Source: Xanthobacter sp. NM-59
Lineage (GTDB): Bacteria; Pseudomonadota; Alphaproteobacteria; Rhizobiales; Xanthobacteraceae
Length of the DNA: 64,000 nt
Direction of reading: 5' to 3'
Assembly: GCF_021401125.1 (NCBI RefSeq)
Contig: NZ_JACBFQ010000010.1
Coordinates: 124,001-188,000 of the forward strand
The notes beneath the pieces were generated by a model. It ran no database searches and was not told the DNA's origin. It saw nothing but the letters and a program-made list of their open reading frames with translations. Each line of letters starts with the position of its first letter. Position 1 is the stretch's first letter. The translations under genes and the position numbers were made by a program. Positions 26,614 to 36,823 of this stretch are shown piece by piece.

Positions 26614-27396
26614 TCACGCCATAGCGGGGCGCGCGGCGGCAGGGCGCGAAGACACCAGCCGATGCAGGGTCATGATGGTGGAGGCATCGGCCACCCCATC
26701 CACCCGCGAGCGGCGGAAGTGCCGCTGGAACGCGGTCACCACCTGGCTGGTGGCCGCGTCATAGAGCCCGCTCACTGCGATGCCATAGCCATAAAGGGCG
26801 AGCATGGCCTGGAACGCCTCCACCGGCGGCCCGCTGTCGCCGGGCATCAGGAACCGGCCACCGGTCGCCGGCGCCTCGGGCACCAGATGGCCGATGCCGG
26901 CGGCGTGCAGCACCTCCCACGGGAAATGCTCGCCGGGATCCTCCTTGCGGGCCGGCGCCACGTCCGAATGCCCCAGCACCCGGTCGGCCCGGATGGCATG
27001 GCGCGCGACGATGTCCGCGCTCAGGCGCGTGACCGCCGCAATCTGCGCCGGGGGATAGGCCGGCAGCCCATATTCATGGCCGCCATTGACGATCTCGACG
27101 CCGATGGAATGCGAATTGGTGTCGCTGACGCCCTCCCACTCGGACAGGCCCGCATGCCAGGCGCGCGCGCCCTCCGGCACCAGCTGGAGGATGCCCCCAT
27201 CCTCCAGCACCACATAATGGGACGAGACTTCCGCCGCCGGGTTGCGCAGGGCGGCGATGGCGGCTTCCGCCGTCTCCATGCCCGTATAGTGCAGCAACAG
27301 CATGTCGATGGCGGCGCGGCGCGGGCCGAAATTGGGCGAGGGCACCACCGCGGACACCAGCGGGCAGTCGGGGGCGAACGAAACGGCGTCGGTCAC
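26614..27396 (-). CDS. N-acetylmuramoyl-L-alanine amidase with PG-binding domain
   Basis: A 260-aa AmpD/AmiD-type amidase. The amidase_2 domain (about 20-165) shows LLLHYTGMETAEAAI with the zinc His, ARAWHAGLSEWEGVSDTNS, IGVEIVNGGHEYG and VLGHSDVAPARKEDPGEHF. The C-terminal peptidoglycan-binding domain is about 185-250 (FQAMLALYGYGIAVSGLYD and TSQVVTAFQRHFR). No clear signal peptide is visible, so it may be cytoplasmic and act in muropeptide recycling. Its start overlaps the upstream TerB/J-domain gene by ATGA. Confidence 0.9.
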   Translation of the reverse strand: MTDAVSFAPDCPLVSAVVPSPNFGPRRAAIDMLLLHYTGMETAEAAIAALRNPAAEVSSHYVVLEDGGILQLVPEGARAWHAGLSEWEGVSDTNSHSIGVEIVNGGHEYGLPAYPPAQIAAVTRLSADIVARHAIRADRVLGHSDVAPARKEDPGEHFPWEVLHAAGIGHLVPEAPATGGRFLMPGDSGPPVEAFQAMLALYGYGIAVSGLYDAATSQVVTAFQRHFRRSRVDGVADASTIMTLHRLVSSRPAAARPAMA

Positions 27397-28106
27397 TTGA
27401 TATCCCTGAGTTCGGCGATCCGGCCATAGGCGGCGTTCAGCGCCGCCACCCGGTCATTGGCGAGCTTCACCGCCGCCGGTGGCAGGCCACGCCCGGCGAT
27501 GCGGTCGGGATGATGGGCGGCGACCAGCGCCCGCCAGCGCTGCTTCACCTCCACATCGGAAGCCTCGGCCGACAGGTCGAGCACCGCATAGGGATCATCC
27601 GCCCGGCGCACATGGCGCGCCTCGATGCGGGCATAGGCGGCGCCGGTAAAGCCCAGGATGCGGCCCACCTCCTCCAGGAAGGCAAGCTCGCGCGGATGCA
27701 GGGCGTGATCGGCCTTGGCCACGTGGAACAGCGCGTCCATCAGGTCTTCGCGGGTCTCGGGATCGTCGGCGAACATTTCGGCCACCTGGCGGGCATAGGC
27801 ATCGAAACCGGCCACATCGGCCTTGGCGAGATTGTAGAGCCGCGAGACGGCGTCGAAATCCTCCGGCGGAATGTCGAACACCTGCCGGAACGCCTCGACC
27901 TCCGCCGGCACCACCACGCCATCGGCCTTGGCCATCTTGGCGGAAAGAGCGATGAGCGCCACCGAAAAGGCAGCGGGCCGGGGCGCGGGCGCCAACAGCA
28001 GCCGGTCCAGCACGTGTCCCGCCAGGGCGCCCAGAAGCGCCCCCAGCGGCCCGCCCAGAACAAGGCCGAGGCCGGTGCCGCCGATCAATCCGTAGGTCAA
28101 GAGCAT
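27393..28106 (-). CDS. TerB- and J-domain protein, DjlA-like
   Basis: A 237-aa membrane-anchored co-chaperone. The N-terminal hydrophobic Gly-rich segment (GLIGGTGLGLVLGGPLGALL) is a membrane anchor, residues about 45-150 are TerB-like (SVALIALSAKMAKADGVVV and ADHALHPRELAFL), and the C-terminal J-domain holds the HPD motif in VAAHHPDRIAG. This is the DjlA architecture. DjlA is known to stimulate DnaK. It is coupled to the amidase gene by a four-base overlap. Confidence 0.88.
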   Translation of the reverse strand: MLLTYGLIGGTGLGLVLGGPLGALLGALAGHVLDRLLLAPAPRPAAFSVALIALSAKMAKADGVVVPAEVEAFRQVFDIPPEDFDAVSRLYNLAKADVAGFDAYARQVAEMFADDPETREDLMDALFHVAKADHALHPRELAFLEEVGRILGFTGAAYARIEARHVRRADDPYAVLDLSAEASDVEVKQRWRALVAAHHPDRIAGRGLPPAAVKLANDRVAALNAAYGRIAELRDIK

Positions 28107-28219
28107 CTCCCTCGTGGATCACGGGGAGCTAGGGCAGCACTTTGGCGTTCTCAAGATGCCCCCGCATCGCCGAGACGAATGCCCACATTCCGGCGCCGGG
28201 TGTGGACAGCCGGCACTGC

Positions 28220-29077
28220 TCAGCCGAGCTCGAAGCTGGTGATGCCGAAGATGCGCGCCAAGGGCAGGTGGGGCGCGCGGCCGCGATACATGCGCGCTGT
28301 CTCGAACATCGGGGCAAGGCCGGCCTCCTGCGCCAAGGCGCGCGCCGGCCCATTGGGCTCGGGCACATCGAGATAGACGGGCGCGCCAGGCGCGACGCCC
28401 TGCGCCTGCCCCGCAAGCGCCGCGAACAGCGCGCCCGCGCCGGCGGCGGTCTCCGCGAACAGGGGGCCGATCTTGAAGCCCTCGCGACAGCGACGGATCA
28501 CGCCATAGCCCGTCACCCGGCCATTCTCGACGCGCACCCGCGCGGCGCCCAGCGGGGGCTGCAGCCAATGGGCCAGAAAGGCTGGCCGGGCAAAGCCGAA
28601 ATGCAGCGCATCAAAGGCCTCGACCTCCGCCCGCAGTTCCGGCGTCAGGGTCACAGCGCCCGCGCCCGCAGCCGCGAGCTCGCGCGGAACACCGCCATAG
28701 CGGATGTTGCGATGGGCGAGCTCAAAGCCGCATTTGGCATAATTGGCCTGCTGGGCCAGCACCCCGTCGAGGCCGATCGTACCGCCCTCCAGCCGCGCCA
28801 TGCCAGCCTGCCACAGGCGCCAGCCCAGGCCGCGCCCGCGCAGCTGCGGCCGGCAGATATAGAAGCCCAGGAAGGCAAAGCCGCCCGCATAGCGCACCGC
28901 GGAGAGGGTCGCCGCGAGCTCATCGCCCGTGAACAGGCCGAGGAAGCCCGCCTCATCCTGCGCGCGAAAGGCGGCGGCATCGGCGAGGCCCGGGTTCCAG
29001 CCCTCCCGGGCGGCCCACTCCACAGCCGTGTTGACCTCGGCGTCGGTCAGGGCGCGGATGAGCGGGGCATCATTCAT
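28220..29077 (-). CDS. GNAT acetyltransferase with two GNAT-like halves
   Basis: A 285-aa protein. The first half (about 1-140) is a GNAT domain with the acetyl-CoA motif RPQLRGRGLGWRLWQ. The second half resembles the YitH/Acetyltransf_18 module (GRVTGYGVIRRCREGFKIGP and VYLDVPEPNGPARALAQEAG). The ATG at 29077 overlaps the 3' end of the diguanylate cyclase gene by eight bases, which suggests coupled translation. Substrate unknown. Confidence 0.85.
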   Translation of the reverse strand: MNDAPLIRALTDAEVNTAVEWAAREGWNPGLADAAAFRAQDEAGFLGLFTGDELAATLSAVRYAGGFAFLGFYICRPQLRGRGLGWRLWQAGMARLEGGTIGLDGVLAQQANYAKCGFELAHRNIRYGGVPRELAAAGAGAVTLTPELRAEVEAFDALHFGFARPAFLAHWLQPPLGAARVRVENGRVTGYGVIRRCREGFKIGPLFAETAAGAGALFAALAGQAQGVAPGAPVYLDVPEPNGPARALAQEAGLAPMFETARMYRGRAPHLPLARIFGITSFELG

Positions 29078-30488
29078 AAAGCATCGCCCCATCGCCGTCG
29101 GCCGCCGAAGCGGAGGGCGGGAACACCACCACCTGGTTCCGCCCACCGTCCTTGGCGGCATAAAGAGCGCGATCCGCCCGCTCAATCACGGCCTCAATGC
29201 TGCGATCACCCGGCAGCAGGACTGCGACCCCGATGCTGGCCCGCACGTCCAACGCGCCGGTCTCGATCTCTACCGGCTGTCCAGACAGGCAGGCAACGAG
29301 GTTCTGGGCCACATGGCGGGCACCCGCCATGTCGGTGGTGGGCAGCAGCACGGCGAATTCCTCCCCTCCCACCCGCGCCACCAGGTCGCGCGCCCGCAGC
29401 GTGCCGCGGCAACGGCGCGCGACCTCCCGCAACACCGCGTCGCCGGCGCCGTGGCCGTGCCCGTCATTGATGGACTTAAAGTGGTCGAGGTCGATCATCA
29501 GCACCGCGAGCTCACTACATGTGGCCACCGCCAGGCGGAAGGCGCGGTCGCCTTCGTCGAAGAAGTGGCGGCGGTTGCACAGGCCCGTCAGCTCATCGGT
29601 CACGGCAAGGTGGCGCAGCTCATGCTCCAGCCGGCGCTGCTCGGAAACGTCCCAGAACACCACGATGTAGGTGTCGCCCACGAAGCGGAAGCGGAACTGC
29701 ACGGTGCGGGTCTGCCCGTCCCGGCAAAGCACTTCCCACTCGGCCTCCTTGACCGTCGAGGGATCGGCGCGCGCGCCGTCCAGACATTCCCGCCAGCCCT
29801 GAATCGCCCGCGCGCGGGCCGCATCATCGGGAAAGGCGCGCTCCCACCAGCCGTCGAGATCGCCCTGCACCGGCCCGTGGGCCGTGGCCCCGACGCCGAA
29901 CATCTGGTCGGAAAGGTTGTTGAAGAACAGCTCGCGCAGGTTGCCGTCATAAATCTCGACGCCAACGGGAAGCGAGCGGACGATCTCTTCCAGCATGGGT
30001 CCGAAATCGGCAGCCGGCGGGGCCGCGCTGCCGCGCCCGACGGCCGACGGCCCGCGGGGATCACGCAGCGTGACCACCGCGCCAGCGTCACCCGGCAGCC
30101 AGGAGGGCTTGAAGCCTATGGTGGCAAGGCCGAATGGGGTGCGGCAGTAAAGCACCACCTCCTCGGGATCATGGCTGCCGCCGCCCAATACCGCTTGCAG
30201 CCGGCCGGCGGCATAAGCTCCGAAAAGATCGACGAGATCGCGCCCATCGAGACTGTCGCCGACAAGCCCCACCGCCTGCGCATTGGCCCTGACGACCCGC
30301 GCCCCCTCCCGATCCACCACCATCACGGGGGCGTGGACGAGATCAACCCAGGCATGCTGCTCTGCATTCGTCACTGCGGAGGCCTCGCGGGTACCGTCGG
30401 CTGAGCCGCTCACAGCACTATATGTGGCGTTGACGTAAAAGGTATAGGCAATATTGCACGCAGTGGTTGAAATCGCGATGACAGGCAA
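29070..30488 (-). CDS. PAS-GGDEF diguanylate cyclase
   Basis: A 472-aa cytoplasmic signalling protein that should make cyclic di-GMP. Two PAS-like regions (about 45-120 and 160-285) precede the GGDEF domain, which starts at AVTDELTGLCNRRHFFDEG. The catalytic motif is intact (RVGGEEFAV near residue 372), and an RxxD inhibitory site, RARD, lies five residues before it, so product feedback is expected. No membrane helix is evident. The start is uncertain: the far codon is TTG, and GTG codons downstream (near 30375) would trim about 40 residues. Confidence 0.88.
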   Translation of the reverse strand: MPVIAISTTACNIAYTFYVNATYSAVSGSADGTREASAVTNAEQHAWVDLVHAPVMVVDREGARVVRANAQAVGLVGDSLDGRDLVDLFGAYAAGRLQAVLGGGSHDPEEVVLYCRTPFGLATIGFKPSWLPGDAGAVVTLRDPRGPSAVGRGSAAPPAADFGPMLEEIVRSLPVGVEIYDGNLRELFFNNLSDQMFGVGATAHGPVQGDLDGWWERAFPDDAARARAIQGWRECLDGARADPSTVKEAEWEVLCRDGQTRTVQFRFRFVGDTYIVVFWDVSEQRRLEHELRHLAVTDELTGLCNRRHFFDEGDRAFRLAVATCSELAVLMIDLDHFKSINDGHGHGAGDAVLREVARRCRGTLRARDLVARVGGEEFAVLLPTTDMAGARHVAQNLVACLSGQPVEIETGALDVRASIGVAVLLPGDRSIEAVIERADRALYAAKDGGRNQVVVFPPSASAADGDGAMLYE

Positions 30489-30633
30489 GGTTTCATCCCG
30501 CCGCCACCGCGAAGCACCATTATGATACCCCTATCAGGACACGGCGCCACCTGCATTATGGGCCGCAAGCCGGCTATTCACTCCTTCCGCGGAGCGAGGC
30601 GGGGCCCGCCGCGGCGCCCGCCCCGACGCCCTT

Positions 30634-31329
30634 TCAGGCCAGCCTTTCGAGAAAGGCGGGCAGGTCGTCAGTGACCTGGTCCACATGGGCCGCATCGCGC
30701 CCCTCCAGCTCCCAGGCCTCACGCGTGCCGGGGCGGTGGGATGGGGCGACCACCAGCACCGTCGCCATGCCGAGCTGGTGGGGAACCTCCAGGTTCCGCG
30801 CCAGATCCTCGAACATGGCGGCGCGCCGCGGATCCACGTCATGGGCGTGGAGGAAGCCGCGATACGCAGCTTCCGTGGGCTTGGGCTGGAACCCGGCGGC
30901 GACGATGTCGTGAACCGCCGAGAACCGATCATCTATGCCAAGCCTGGACAGCACGTTATGGGCGTGGCCCACTGATCCGTTGGTATAAACGATCTTGCGT
31001 CCCGGCAGCGCATCGATGGCCTCGCCCAGGCGCGGCGTGGGCACAAGTCCCGACAGGTCGATATCGTGCACATGGTCCAGGAACGCGCCGGGATCCATCT
31101 TGTGCTCGATCATCAGCCCGCGCAGCGAGGTGCCGTAGCGGCGATAATAATCCTTCTGGAGCCTGAAAGCGTCATCGGGCGCGATGCCCAGGAAATCCGA
31201 GATGTAGGACTTCATGCGCGCGTCGATCTGTGGCCACAGATCGTGGTCGGCGCTGTAGAGGGTGTTGTCGAGGTCGAACACCCAGGTGTCGACGTTCTGG
31301 AAGCGGGATGGCGGAACCGGAAAGGTCAT
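30634..31329 (-). CDS. HAD-family pyrimidine 5'-nucleotidase
   Basis: A 231-aa haloacid dehalogenase-type phosphatase, similar to Sdt1/pyrimidine nucleotidases. Motif I is WVFDLDNTLYSADHDL with the nucleophile Asp; motif II is KIVYTNGSVGHA; motif III Lys is in GFQPKPTEAAY; motif IV is AAMFEDLARNLE. FDLDNTLY with the helical cap is typical of this branch. It lies downstream of the LprI-like gene on the same strand. Confidence 0.88.
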   Translation of the reverse strand: MTFPVPPSRFQNVDTWVFDLDNTLYSADHDLWPQIDARMKSYISDFLGIAPDDAFRLQKDYYRRYGTSLRGLMIEHKMDPGAFLDHVHDIDLSGLVPTPRLGEAIDALPGRKIVYTNGSVGHAHNVLSRLGIDDRFSAVHDIVAAGFQPKPTEAAYRGFLHAHDVDPRRAAMFEDLARNLEVPHQLGMATVLVVAPSHRPGTREAWELEGRDAAHVDQVTDDLPAFLERLA

Positions 31330-31386
31330 CGAAAGCTCGCAGGCGCACGCAACGGGTGCGCCGGATCGGGAGGAAAGCAGGCCGGA

Positions 31387-31743
31387 TCAGAACGGCCCGC
31401 GCGAATAGATGGCGGCAAGGCCCGCCTCCAGCTCCTGGATACGGCCCTGATAGGCCTGTCGCAGGCAGGTGACCTCGCCCCCGCACAGGGCTCGGCGCGA
31501 GAGCCAGGCGCGCTGCGCATCCTGGATGTCGCCGCGCTGCCCCATGGCCACCAGGCGCGTGATGACGCCGTAAAGCGTGCTCATCTTCACATCGAGCTGC
31601 TGCAGCTCGCAGTTTCCGCACACGCCCTTTTCGTCGGCGGTCCGGGCGGTGGCGCAATCGAAGCTGGCCGCGCGCGCCGGCCCTGTTCCGAGCCCGCCCG
31701 CGGCGAGCCTGCGGCCCCCCAACAAACCGGCCCTTGCGCGCAT
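31387..31743 (-). CDS. LprI/DUF1311-like exported protein
   Basis: A 118-aa Cys-rich protein. The domain FDCATARTADEKGVCGN followed by LQQLDVKMSTLYGVI and QRAWLSRRALCGG matches the LprI/DUF1311 family, several members of which inhibit lysozyme. Six Cys residues suggest disulphides in the periplasm. The N-terminal MRARAGLLGGRRLAAGGLG is only weakly hydrophobic for a signal peptide, so the start may lie elsewhere. It follows queC after 10 bases. Confidence 0.75.
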   Translation of the reverse strand: MRARAGLLGGRRLAAGGLGTGPARAASFDCATARTADEKGVCGNCELQQLDVKMSTLYGVITRLVAMGQRGDIQDAQRAWLSRRALCGGEVTCLRQAYQGRIQELEAGLAAIYSRGPF

Positions 31744-31753
31744 GAAGCCCTCC

Positions 31754-32509
31754 TCATCCCCCGGCCGTGGCCGGCCCCCGGATGCCCGCACGGTAGCGCG
31801 CATATCCGTCGGCGCGAAGACGGCAGGCGGGGCAGGCACCGCAGCCATAGCCCCAGTCGTGCCGCTCTCCGCGCTCGCCGAGATAGCAGGTGTGGGTCTC
31901 CTCCTGGATCAGCGCCACCAGCGACGCCCCGCCCAGGCTTTCCGCCAGGCGCCAGGTCTCGGCCTTGTCGATCCACATGAGCGGGGTGTGCAGCACGAAC
32001 CGGCTTTCCATGCCGAGGTTGAGCGCCACCTGCATGGCCTTCACCGTGTCGTCGCGGCAATCGGGATAGCCGGAAAAATCGGTCTCGCACATGCCGCCGA
32101 CGATGTGCCTCAGCCCGCGCCGATAGGCGAGCGCGGCCGCGAACGTCAGGAAGATGAGGTTGCGCCCCGGCACGAAGGTGTTGGGCAGCCCCCCCTCCTC
32201 CATCTCGATGGCGACCGAGCGGGTCAGCGCCGTGTCGGAGATCTGGCCCAGGGCATCGAGGCTCACCATGTGGTCCTCGCCCAGCCGGCCGCGCCAGCTG
32301 GGGTTGAGGCGCGCCAGCGCTTCCCGCACCCGCGGGCGGCAGTCCAGCTCCACCGCGTGGCGCTGGCCATAGGCGAAGCCCACCGTCTCCACCCGCTCGA
32401 AGCGATCGAGCGCATAGGCCAGGCAGGTGGTGGAATCCTGCCCGCCGGAAAACAGCACCAGCGCCCCTTCCGGGGCGCCATCCAAATCACGCACGCTGGC
32501 GGTGTTCAT
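31754..32509 (-). CDS. queC: 7-cyano-7-deazaguanine synthase QueC
   Basis: This enzyme converts carboxy-deazaguanine to preQ0 in queuosine synthesis, using ATP and ammonia. It is 251 aa from the ATG at 32509; an earlier start would add 18 residues. The PP-loop is [17 protein letters not shown]; the zinc-binding cysteines are in the ending [14 protein letters not shown] plus the Cys of [28 protein letters not shown] is a family motif. queG, a later step, is at 41.7 kb; queD and queE are not in the window. Confidence 0.95.
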   Translation of the reverse strand: MNTASVRDLDGAPEGALVLFSGGQDSTTCLAYALDRFERVETVGFAYGQRHAVELDCRPRVREALARLNPSWRGRLGEDHMVSLDALGQISDTALTRSVAIEMEEGGLPNTFVPGRNLIFLTFAAALAYRRGLRHIVGGMCETDFSGYPDCRDDTVKAMQVALNLGMESRFVLHTPLMWIDKAETWRLAESLGGASLVALIQEETHTCYLGERGERHDWGYGCGACPACRLRADGYARYRAGIRGPATAGG

Positions 32510-32638
32510 TTCGCCTGAGGTCTCGTCTTCCGGGCCCGCGACGGCGCGAGCCCATTTCGTCATTGAAGCCGCACCGGCCGTCCGCCCCCGCCCGGTCCGC
32601 TCTCATTTACGCCGGAGGCACGCGCCCCCACGCGGATC

Positions 32639-32953
32639 TCACTCGCCGGGGGCCTTCGCATCGATGGTGATGGCGTGCAGGCCCTTGTCGATCTCACCTT
32701 GGAGCAGGGTATTCACGATGCGATGACGCTCCACCCGGCTCTTGCCCACGAAGTCCGGCGACACCACGCGCACCTTCACATGGGTCACGCCGCCATCCTC
32801 GCGGTGGGCGCCCTTGTGGTCGTGGCTCACGCCCATGTGGCCGGCATGCTTGTGGCTTTCGTCGATGAGGTCGAGCGTCACCGGATTGAGGCCGCTCTGC
32901 AGGGTCTCCCGAATGGAGGCCAGGGAGGTCTGGGAAAGGGAGGGCTGGGGCAT
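32639..32953 (-). CDS. bolA: BolA-family protein
   Basis: A 104-aa BolA protein, a class of partners of monothiol glutaredoxins involved in iron-sulphur and redox homeostasis. The conserved part runs LIDESHKHAGHMGV, then THVKVRVVSPDFVGKSRVER and HRIVNTLL, with the His residues that can bind a cluster. I chose the ATG at 32953 (MPQPSLSQTSL). It diverges from the J-domain gene, an arrangement common in alphaproteobacteria. Confidence 0.93.
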   Translation of the reverse strand: MPQPSLSQTSLASIRETLQSGLNPVTLDLIDESHKHAGHMGVSHDHKGAHREDGGVTHVKVRVVSPDFVGKSRVERHRIVNTLLQGEIDKGLHAITIDAKAPGE

Positions 32954-33146
32954 GATGAAACCGATGTCTGAAATGAAAGGGGGCCGTAACCGCGCCGCGA
33001 TGGCGCACCGGCCACGGGACATTATATAAGCGTTATCGTGGCCCGCCTATCCTTTGCCGGGCATGGCCGCCGAGCCCCTCCACGGGGCGCGCAGACCCAG
33101 CTCATTCCTTGCCGCGCCGCGGCGCGACGCTCATAATCGCCCGATC

Positions 33147-33758
33147 ATGAAGCTTAACTCCCCGCTCTTCGACCGCATTCGCGTGAAACCCGGCGACGAC
33201 CGCTCGCAGGCTCCGCGGCAGGCGTGCTGCCAGTGGCCCGGCTGCGACGCGCCCGCGACTCACCGCGCGCCGAAGGGACGGAGCATGGAAGGCCAGTATT
33301 GGCACTACTGCCTCGACCATGTGAAGGAATACAACCAGTCCTACAACTACTTCGCGGGCATGCCCGACGACGCCGTCTCGGCCTATCAGAAGGACGCGCT
33401 CACCGGCCACCGGCCCACCTGGCGCATGGGCGCGCGCGGGCAGGCGGCCAACGAGGCCACGCGTGACGGTTTCACAAAGGATGCCAAGGACCCGTTCGGC
33501 TTTGCCTCCGAAATGGGCCGCACCTTCCGCGCCGACCGGGAGGAGCCGGACGGCCGCGTGATCCGCACCACCGAGCGGCGGGCGTTGGAAGTCATGGGCC
33601 TCGAAATGTCCGCCGGGGCGGACGAGATCAAGGCCCGCTACAAGGAACTGGTGAAAAAGCACCACCCCGACGCCAATGGCGGCGACCGGTCCTCCGAGGA
33701 CCGGCTGCGCTCCGTCATCCAGGCCTACACCAACCTCAAGCAGGCTGGCTTTTGCTGA
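33147..33758 (+). CDS. J-domain protein with N-terminal Cys motif
   Basis: A 203-aa protein. The N-terminal half contains [18 protein letters not shown] and [19 protein letters not shown], with Cys/His spacing that suggests a small metal site. The C-terminal J-domain is about residues 145-203 and carries HPD in [14 protein letters not shown], so DnaK stimulation is expected. It is the conserved neighbour of bolA and of cobST in this order. I chose the ATG giving [12 protein letters not shown]. Confidence 0.88.
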   Translation: MKLNSPLFDRIRVKPGDDRSQAPRQACCQWPGCDAPATHRAPKGRSMEGQYWHYCLDHVKEYNQSYNYFAGMPDDAVSAYQKDALTGHRPTWRMGARGQAANEATRDGFTKDAKDPFGFASEMGRTFRADREEPDGRVIRTTERRALEVMGLEMSAGADEIKARYKELVKKHHPDANGGDRSSEDRLRSVIQAYTNLKQAGFC

Positions 33759-33874
33759 CCCCGGCAATCGCCGGGCGTGACATTTTTCATGTTGCCCGAG
33801 AGCCGGCTTCGGTCGAGCCTGCCGGGCGGAGATTCAGACGCGAAGGGCGCACAGCATTCGCCCACGGAGGACTT

Positions 33875-34858
33875 ATGAGCGGCACCGAAACCCTTGCCCC
33901 GACCCCGGACATGAAAGTGTCGGTGCGCCAGACCTTCGGCATCGATATCGACATGGAAGTGCCGGCCTATTCCGAGCCCGACGAGCACGTTCCCGATCTC
34001 GACCCCGATTATCTGTTCGACCGCCCGACCACCCTCGCCATCCTCGCCGGCTTTGCCCACAATCGCCGCGTGATGGTCACGGGATACCACGGAACCGGCA
34101 AGTCCACCCATATCGAGCAGGTGGCGGCGCGGCTGAACTGGCCGTGCGTGCGCATCAATCTCGACAGCCACATCTCGCGCATCGACCTCATCGGCAAGGA
34201 CGCCATCGTGGTGAAGGACGGGCTCCAGGTGACGGAGTTCCGCGACGGCATCCTGCCCTGGGCCTACCAGAACAACATCGCCTTGGTGTTCGACGAATAT
34301 GACGCCGGCCGGCCGGACGTGATGTTCGTCATCCAGCGGGTGCTGGAATCCTCCGGCCGCCTGACCCTGCTCGACCAGAGCCGGGTGATCCGCCCTCACC
34401 CCGCCTTCCGCCTGTTCGCCACCGCCAACACCATCGGCCTCGGCGACACCACCGGCCTTTATCACGGCACCCAGCAGATCAATCAGGCGCAGATGGACCG
34501 CTGGTCCATCGTCACCACCCTGAACTATCTGGCCCATGACAAGGAAGTGGACATCGTTCTGGCCAAGGCCAAGCACTTCCAGAACCAGGAAGGGCGCGAC
34601 ACGGTCAACCGCATGGTGCGGCTCGCCGACCTCACCCGCCAAGCCTTCATCAATGGCGACCTGTCCACCGTGATGAGCCCGCGCACGGTCATCACCTGGG
34701 CCGAGAATGCGGACATCTTCAAGGATATCGCCTTCGCGCTCCGGGTCACCTTCCTCAACAAGTGCGACGAGCTGGAACGGCCGCTGGTGGCGGAATTCTT
34801 CCAGCGCTGCTTCGGCCAGGAGCTGACCGAGAGCACGGTGAACGTCGCCCTTTCCTGA
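33875..34858 (+). CDS. cobS: cobaltochelatase subunit CobS
   Basis: The AAA+ ATPase subunit of the aerobic cobaltochelatase that inserts cobalt into hydrogenobyrinic acid diamide. It is 327 aa. Walker A is [15 protein letters not shown], Walker [14 protein letters not shown], and sensor I lies in [14 protein letters not shown]. The ATG has an excellent ribosome site (GGAGG). cobT follows after 78 bases; together they form the motor that drives CobN. cobN is not in the window. Confidence 0.96.
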   Translation: MSGTETLAPTPDMKVSVRQTFGIDIDMEVPAYSEPDEHVPDLDPDYLFDRPTTLAILAGFAHNRRVMVTGYHGTGKSTHIEQVAARLNWPCVRINLDSHISRIDLIGKDAIVVKDGLQVTEFRDGILPWAYQNNIALVFDEYDAGRPDVMFVIQRVLESSGRLTLLDQSRVIRPHPAFRLFATANTIGLGDTTGLYHGTQQINQAQMDRWSIVTTLNYLAHDKEVDIVLAKAKHFQNQEGRDTVNRMVRLADLTRQAFINGDLSTVMSPRTVITWAENADIFKDIAFALRVTFLNKCDELERPLVAEFFQRCFGQELTESTVNVALS

Positions 34859-34936
34859 GGCGGCCTCCCCGTCCGGGTGCCGGTCCACGGACCGGCACCG
34901 CCTGCCCCGCGTGACGAGTCGAGAAAGAGCCGGACC

Positions 34937-36823
34937 ATGGCGCCCACCAACCGCACCCCTGGAAAGCCCTCCGCCGAGGCTTCCACCGAGCCCTTCAAGC
35001 GGGCTGTCACCGGCTGCTTCAAGGCCATTGCCGGGGTGGGCGAGTTCGAGGTCTCCTTCTCATCGGAGCGGCCGGGCCTGGCCCCCGGCCGTGTGCGCCT
35101 CAGCGAACCGCCGCGCCGTTTCACCGCCCATGACGCCGCCATCGTGCGCGGACAGGCGGACGCCTTCGCCCTGAAGCTCGCCTGTCATGACCCCTCCGTT
35201 CATCGCAAGATGCTGCCAGTGGGCGACACCGCACGCGCCGTATTCGAGGCGGTGGAGCAAGCCCGGGTGGAGGCCATCGGCTCCAACCGGATGCCCGGCA
35301 CCAGGGGCAACATCGCGGCCATGCTCCAGGACCGCTACCACCGCGCCAACCTCGCCGACGTCACCGAGCGCTCGGAAGCCCCCATCGAGGATGCCATCGC
35401 CCTCCTGGTGCGCGAGCGCCTGACCGGCGAGGCACCACCGCACGATGCCAAGGCGCTGGTGGACCTGTGGCGGCCCCTCATCGAGGACAAGGCCGGCAAG
35501 GATCTCGGCCGGCTGCTCGATTCCATCAACAACCAGAAGCACTTCGGCGAGATCGCCCGCCACATGCTCTCCTCCCTCGACATGGGCGAGGATTCCAGCC
35601 TCGATTCCGAGAGCGACGAGGAAGACGAGGACCAGCAGGGCGGCTCGGAGGAAGAGGGCGCCGAGCAGGGCCAGTCCAAGCAGGATGAGAGCCAGCAGGG
35701 CGCGTCCGAGGCCGATGCCCAGCTCTCCGAGGAAGAGCTGCCCCTGGGCGAGATCGACGCCGAGTCCGCCCCGCCCGAGGAAATGCCCGACGGCGCCGAG
35801 CCCGGCGACAGCGACGAGGAGGCCGAGCCCTGGCAGCCCCGCCCGCCGGTGACCCACGACAATCGCGGACCTGAATACCACGCATTCACCACCAAGTTCG
35901 ACGAGGAAGTGCACGCCGAGGACCTCTGCGACCCGGAGGAGCTCACCCGCCTGCGCGCCTATCTGGACAAGCAGCTGTCCCATCTCCAGGGGGTCGTGGC
36001 GCGGCTCGCCAACCGGCTGCAGCGGCGCCTTCTGGCGCAGCAGAACCGGGCCTGGGAATTCGACCTGGAAGAGGGCGTGCTTGATCCGGCCCGCCTCTCC
36101 CGCGTGGTCACCGATCCCACCGCCGCTTTGTCCTTCAAGCGAGAGCGGGACACCGACTTCCGCGACACGGTGGTGACGCTGCTCATCGACAATTCCGGCT
36201 CCATGCGCGGGCGTCCCATCACGGTGGCCGCCACCTGCGCCGATATCCTGGCCCGCACCCTGGAACGCTGCGGCGTGAAGGTGGAGGTGCTGGGCTTCAC
36301 CACCCGCGCCTGGAAGGGCGGCCAATCCCGCGAGGCGTGGCTCGCCGCCGGCAAGCCGGCTCATCCCGGCCGCCTCAATGATCTCCGGCACATCGTCTAC
36401 AAGTCCGCCGACGCGCCCTGGCGCCGCTCCCGCCGCAATCTCGGGCTCATGATGCGCGAGGGGCTGCTGAAGGAGAATATCGACGGCGAGGCCCTCGACT
36501 GGGCCCACCAGCGCCTGCTGGTCCGCCCCGAGGCGCGGCGCATCCTGATGATGATCTCCGATGGCGCGCCGGTGGACGATTCCACCCTCTCGGTGAATGC
36601 CGGCAATTATCTGGAACGGCACCTGCGCCACATCATCTCCGAGATCGAGACCCGCTCGCCGGTGGAGCTGATCGCCATCGGCATCGGCCATGACGTGACG
36701 CGCTATTACAAGCGCGCCGTGACCATCGTCGACGCCGAGGAGCTGGGCGGCGTGATGACCGAAAAGCTGGCCGAGCTGTTCGCGGAAAGCGCGGCCCCCT
36801 CCACCCGCCGCCGGGTGCATTGA
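34937..36823 (+). CDS. cobT: cobaltochelatase subunit CobT
   Basis: The VWA-domain partner of CobS. It is 628 aa, the usual length. The N-terminal helical region (about 1-215) is followed by a strongly acidic Glu/Asp/Gln-rich linker (about 220-305), then a von Willebrand A domain with the metal-ion site in [14 protein letters not shown] and later [10 protein letters not shown]. The linker is typical of the family. Its stop overlaps the next start as TGATG. Confidence 0.96.
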   Translation: MAPTNRTPGKPSAEASTEPFKRAVTGCFKAIAGVGEFEVSFSSERPGLAPGRVRLSEPPRRFTAHDAAIVRGQADAFALKLACHDPSVHRKMLPVGDTARAVFEAVEQARVEAIGSNRMPGTRGNIAAMLQDRYHRANLADVTERSEAPIEDAIALLVRERLTGEAPPHDAKALVDLWRPLIEDKAGKDLGRLLDSINNQKHFGEIARHMLSSLDMGEDSSLDSESDEEDEDQQGGSEEEGAEQGQSKQDESQQGASEADAQLSEEELPLGEIDAESAPPEEMPDGAEPGDSDEEAEPWQPRPPVTHDNRGPEYHAFTTKFDEEVHAEDLCDPEELTRLRAYLDKQLSHLQGVVARLANRLQRRLLAQQNRAWEFDLEEGVLDPARLSRVVTDPTAALSFKRERDTDFRDTVVTLLIDNSGSMRGRPITVAATCADILARTLERCGVKVEVLGFTTRAWKGGQSREAWLAAGKPAHPGRLNDLRHIVYKSADAPWRRSRRNLGLMMREGLLKENIDGEALDWAHQRLLVRPEARRILMMISDGAPVDDSTLSVNAGNYLERHLRHIISEIETRSPVELIAIGIGHDVTRYYKRAVTIVDAEELGGVMTEKLAELFAESAAPSTRRRVH

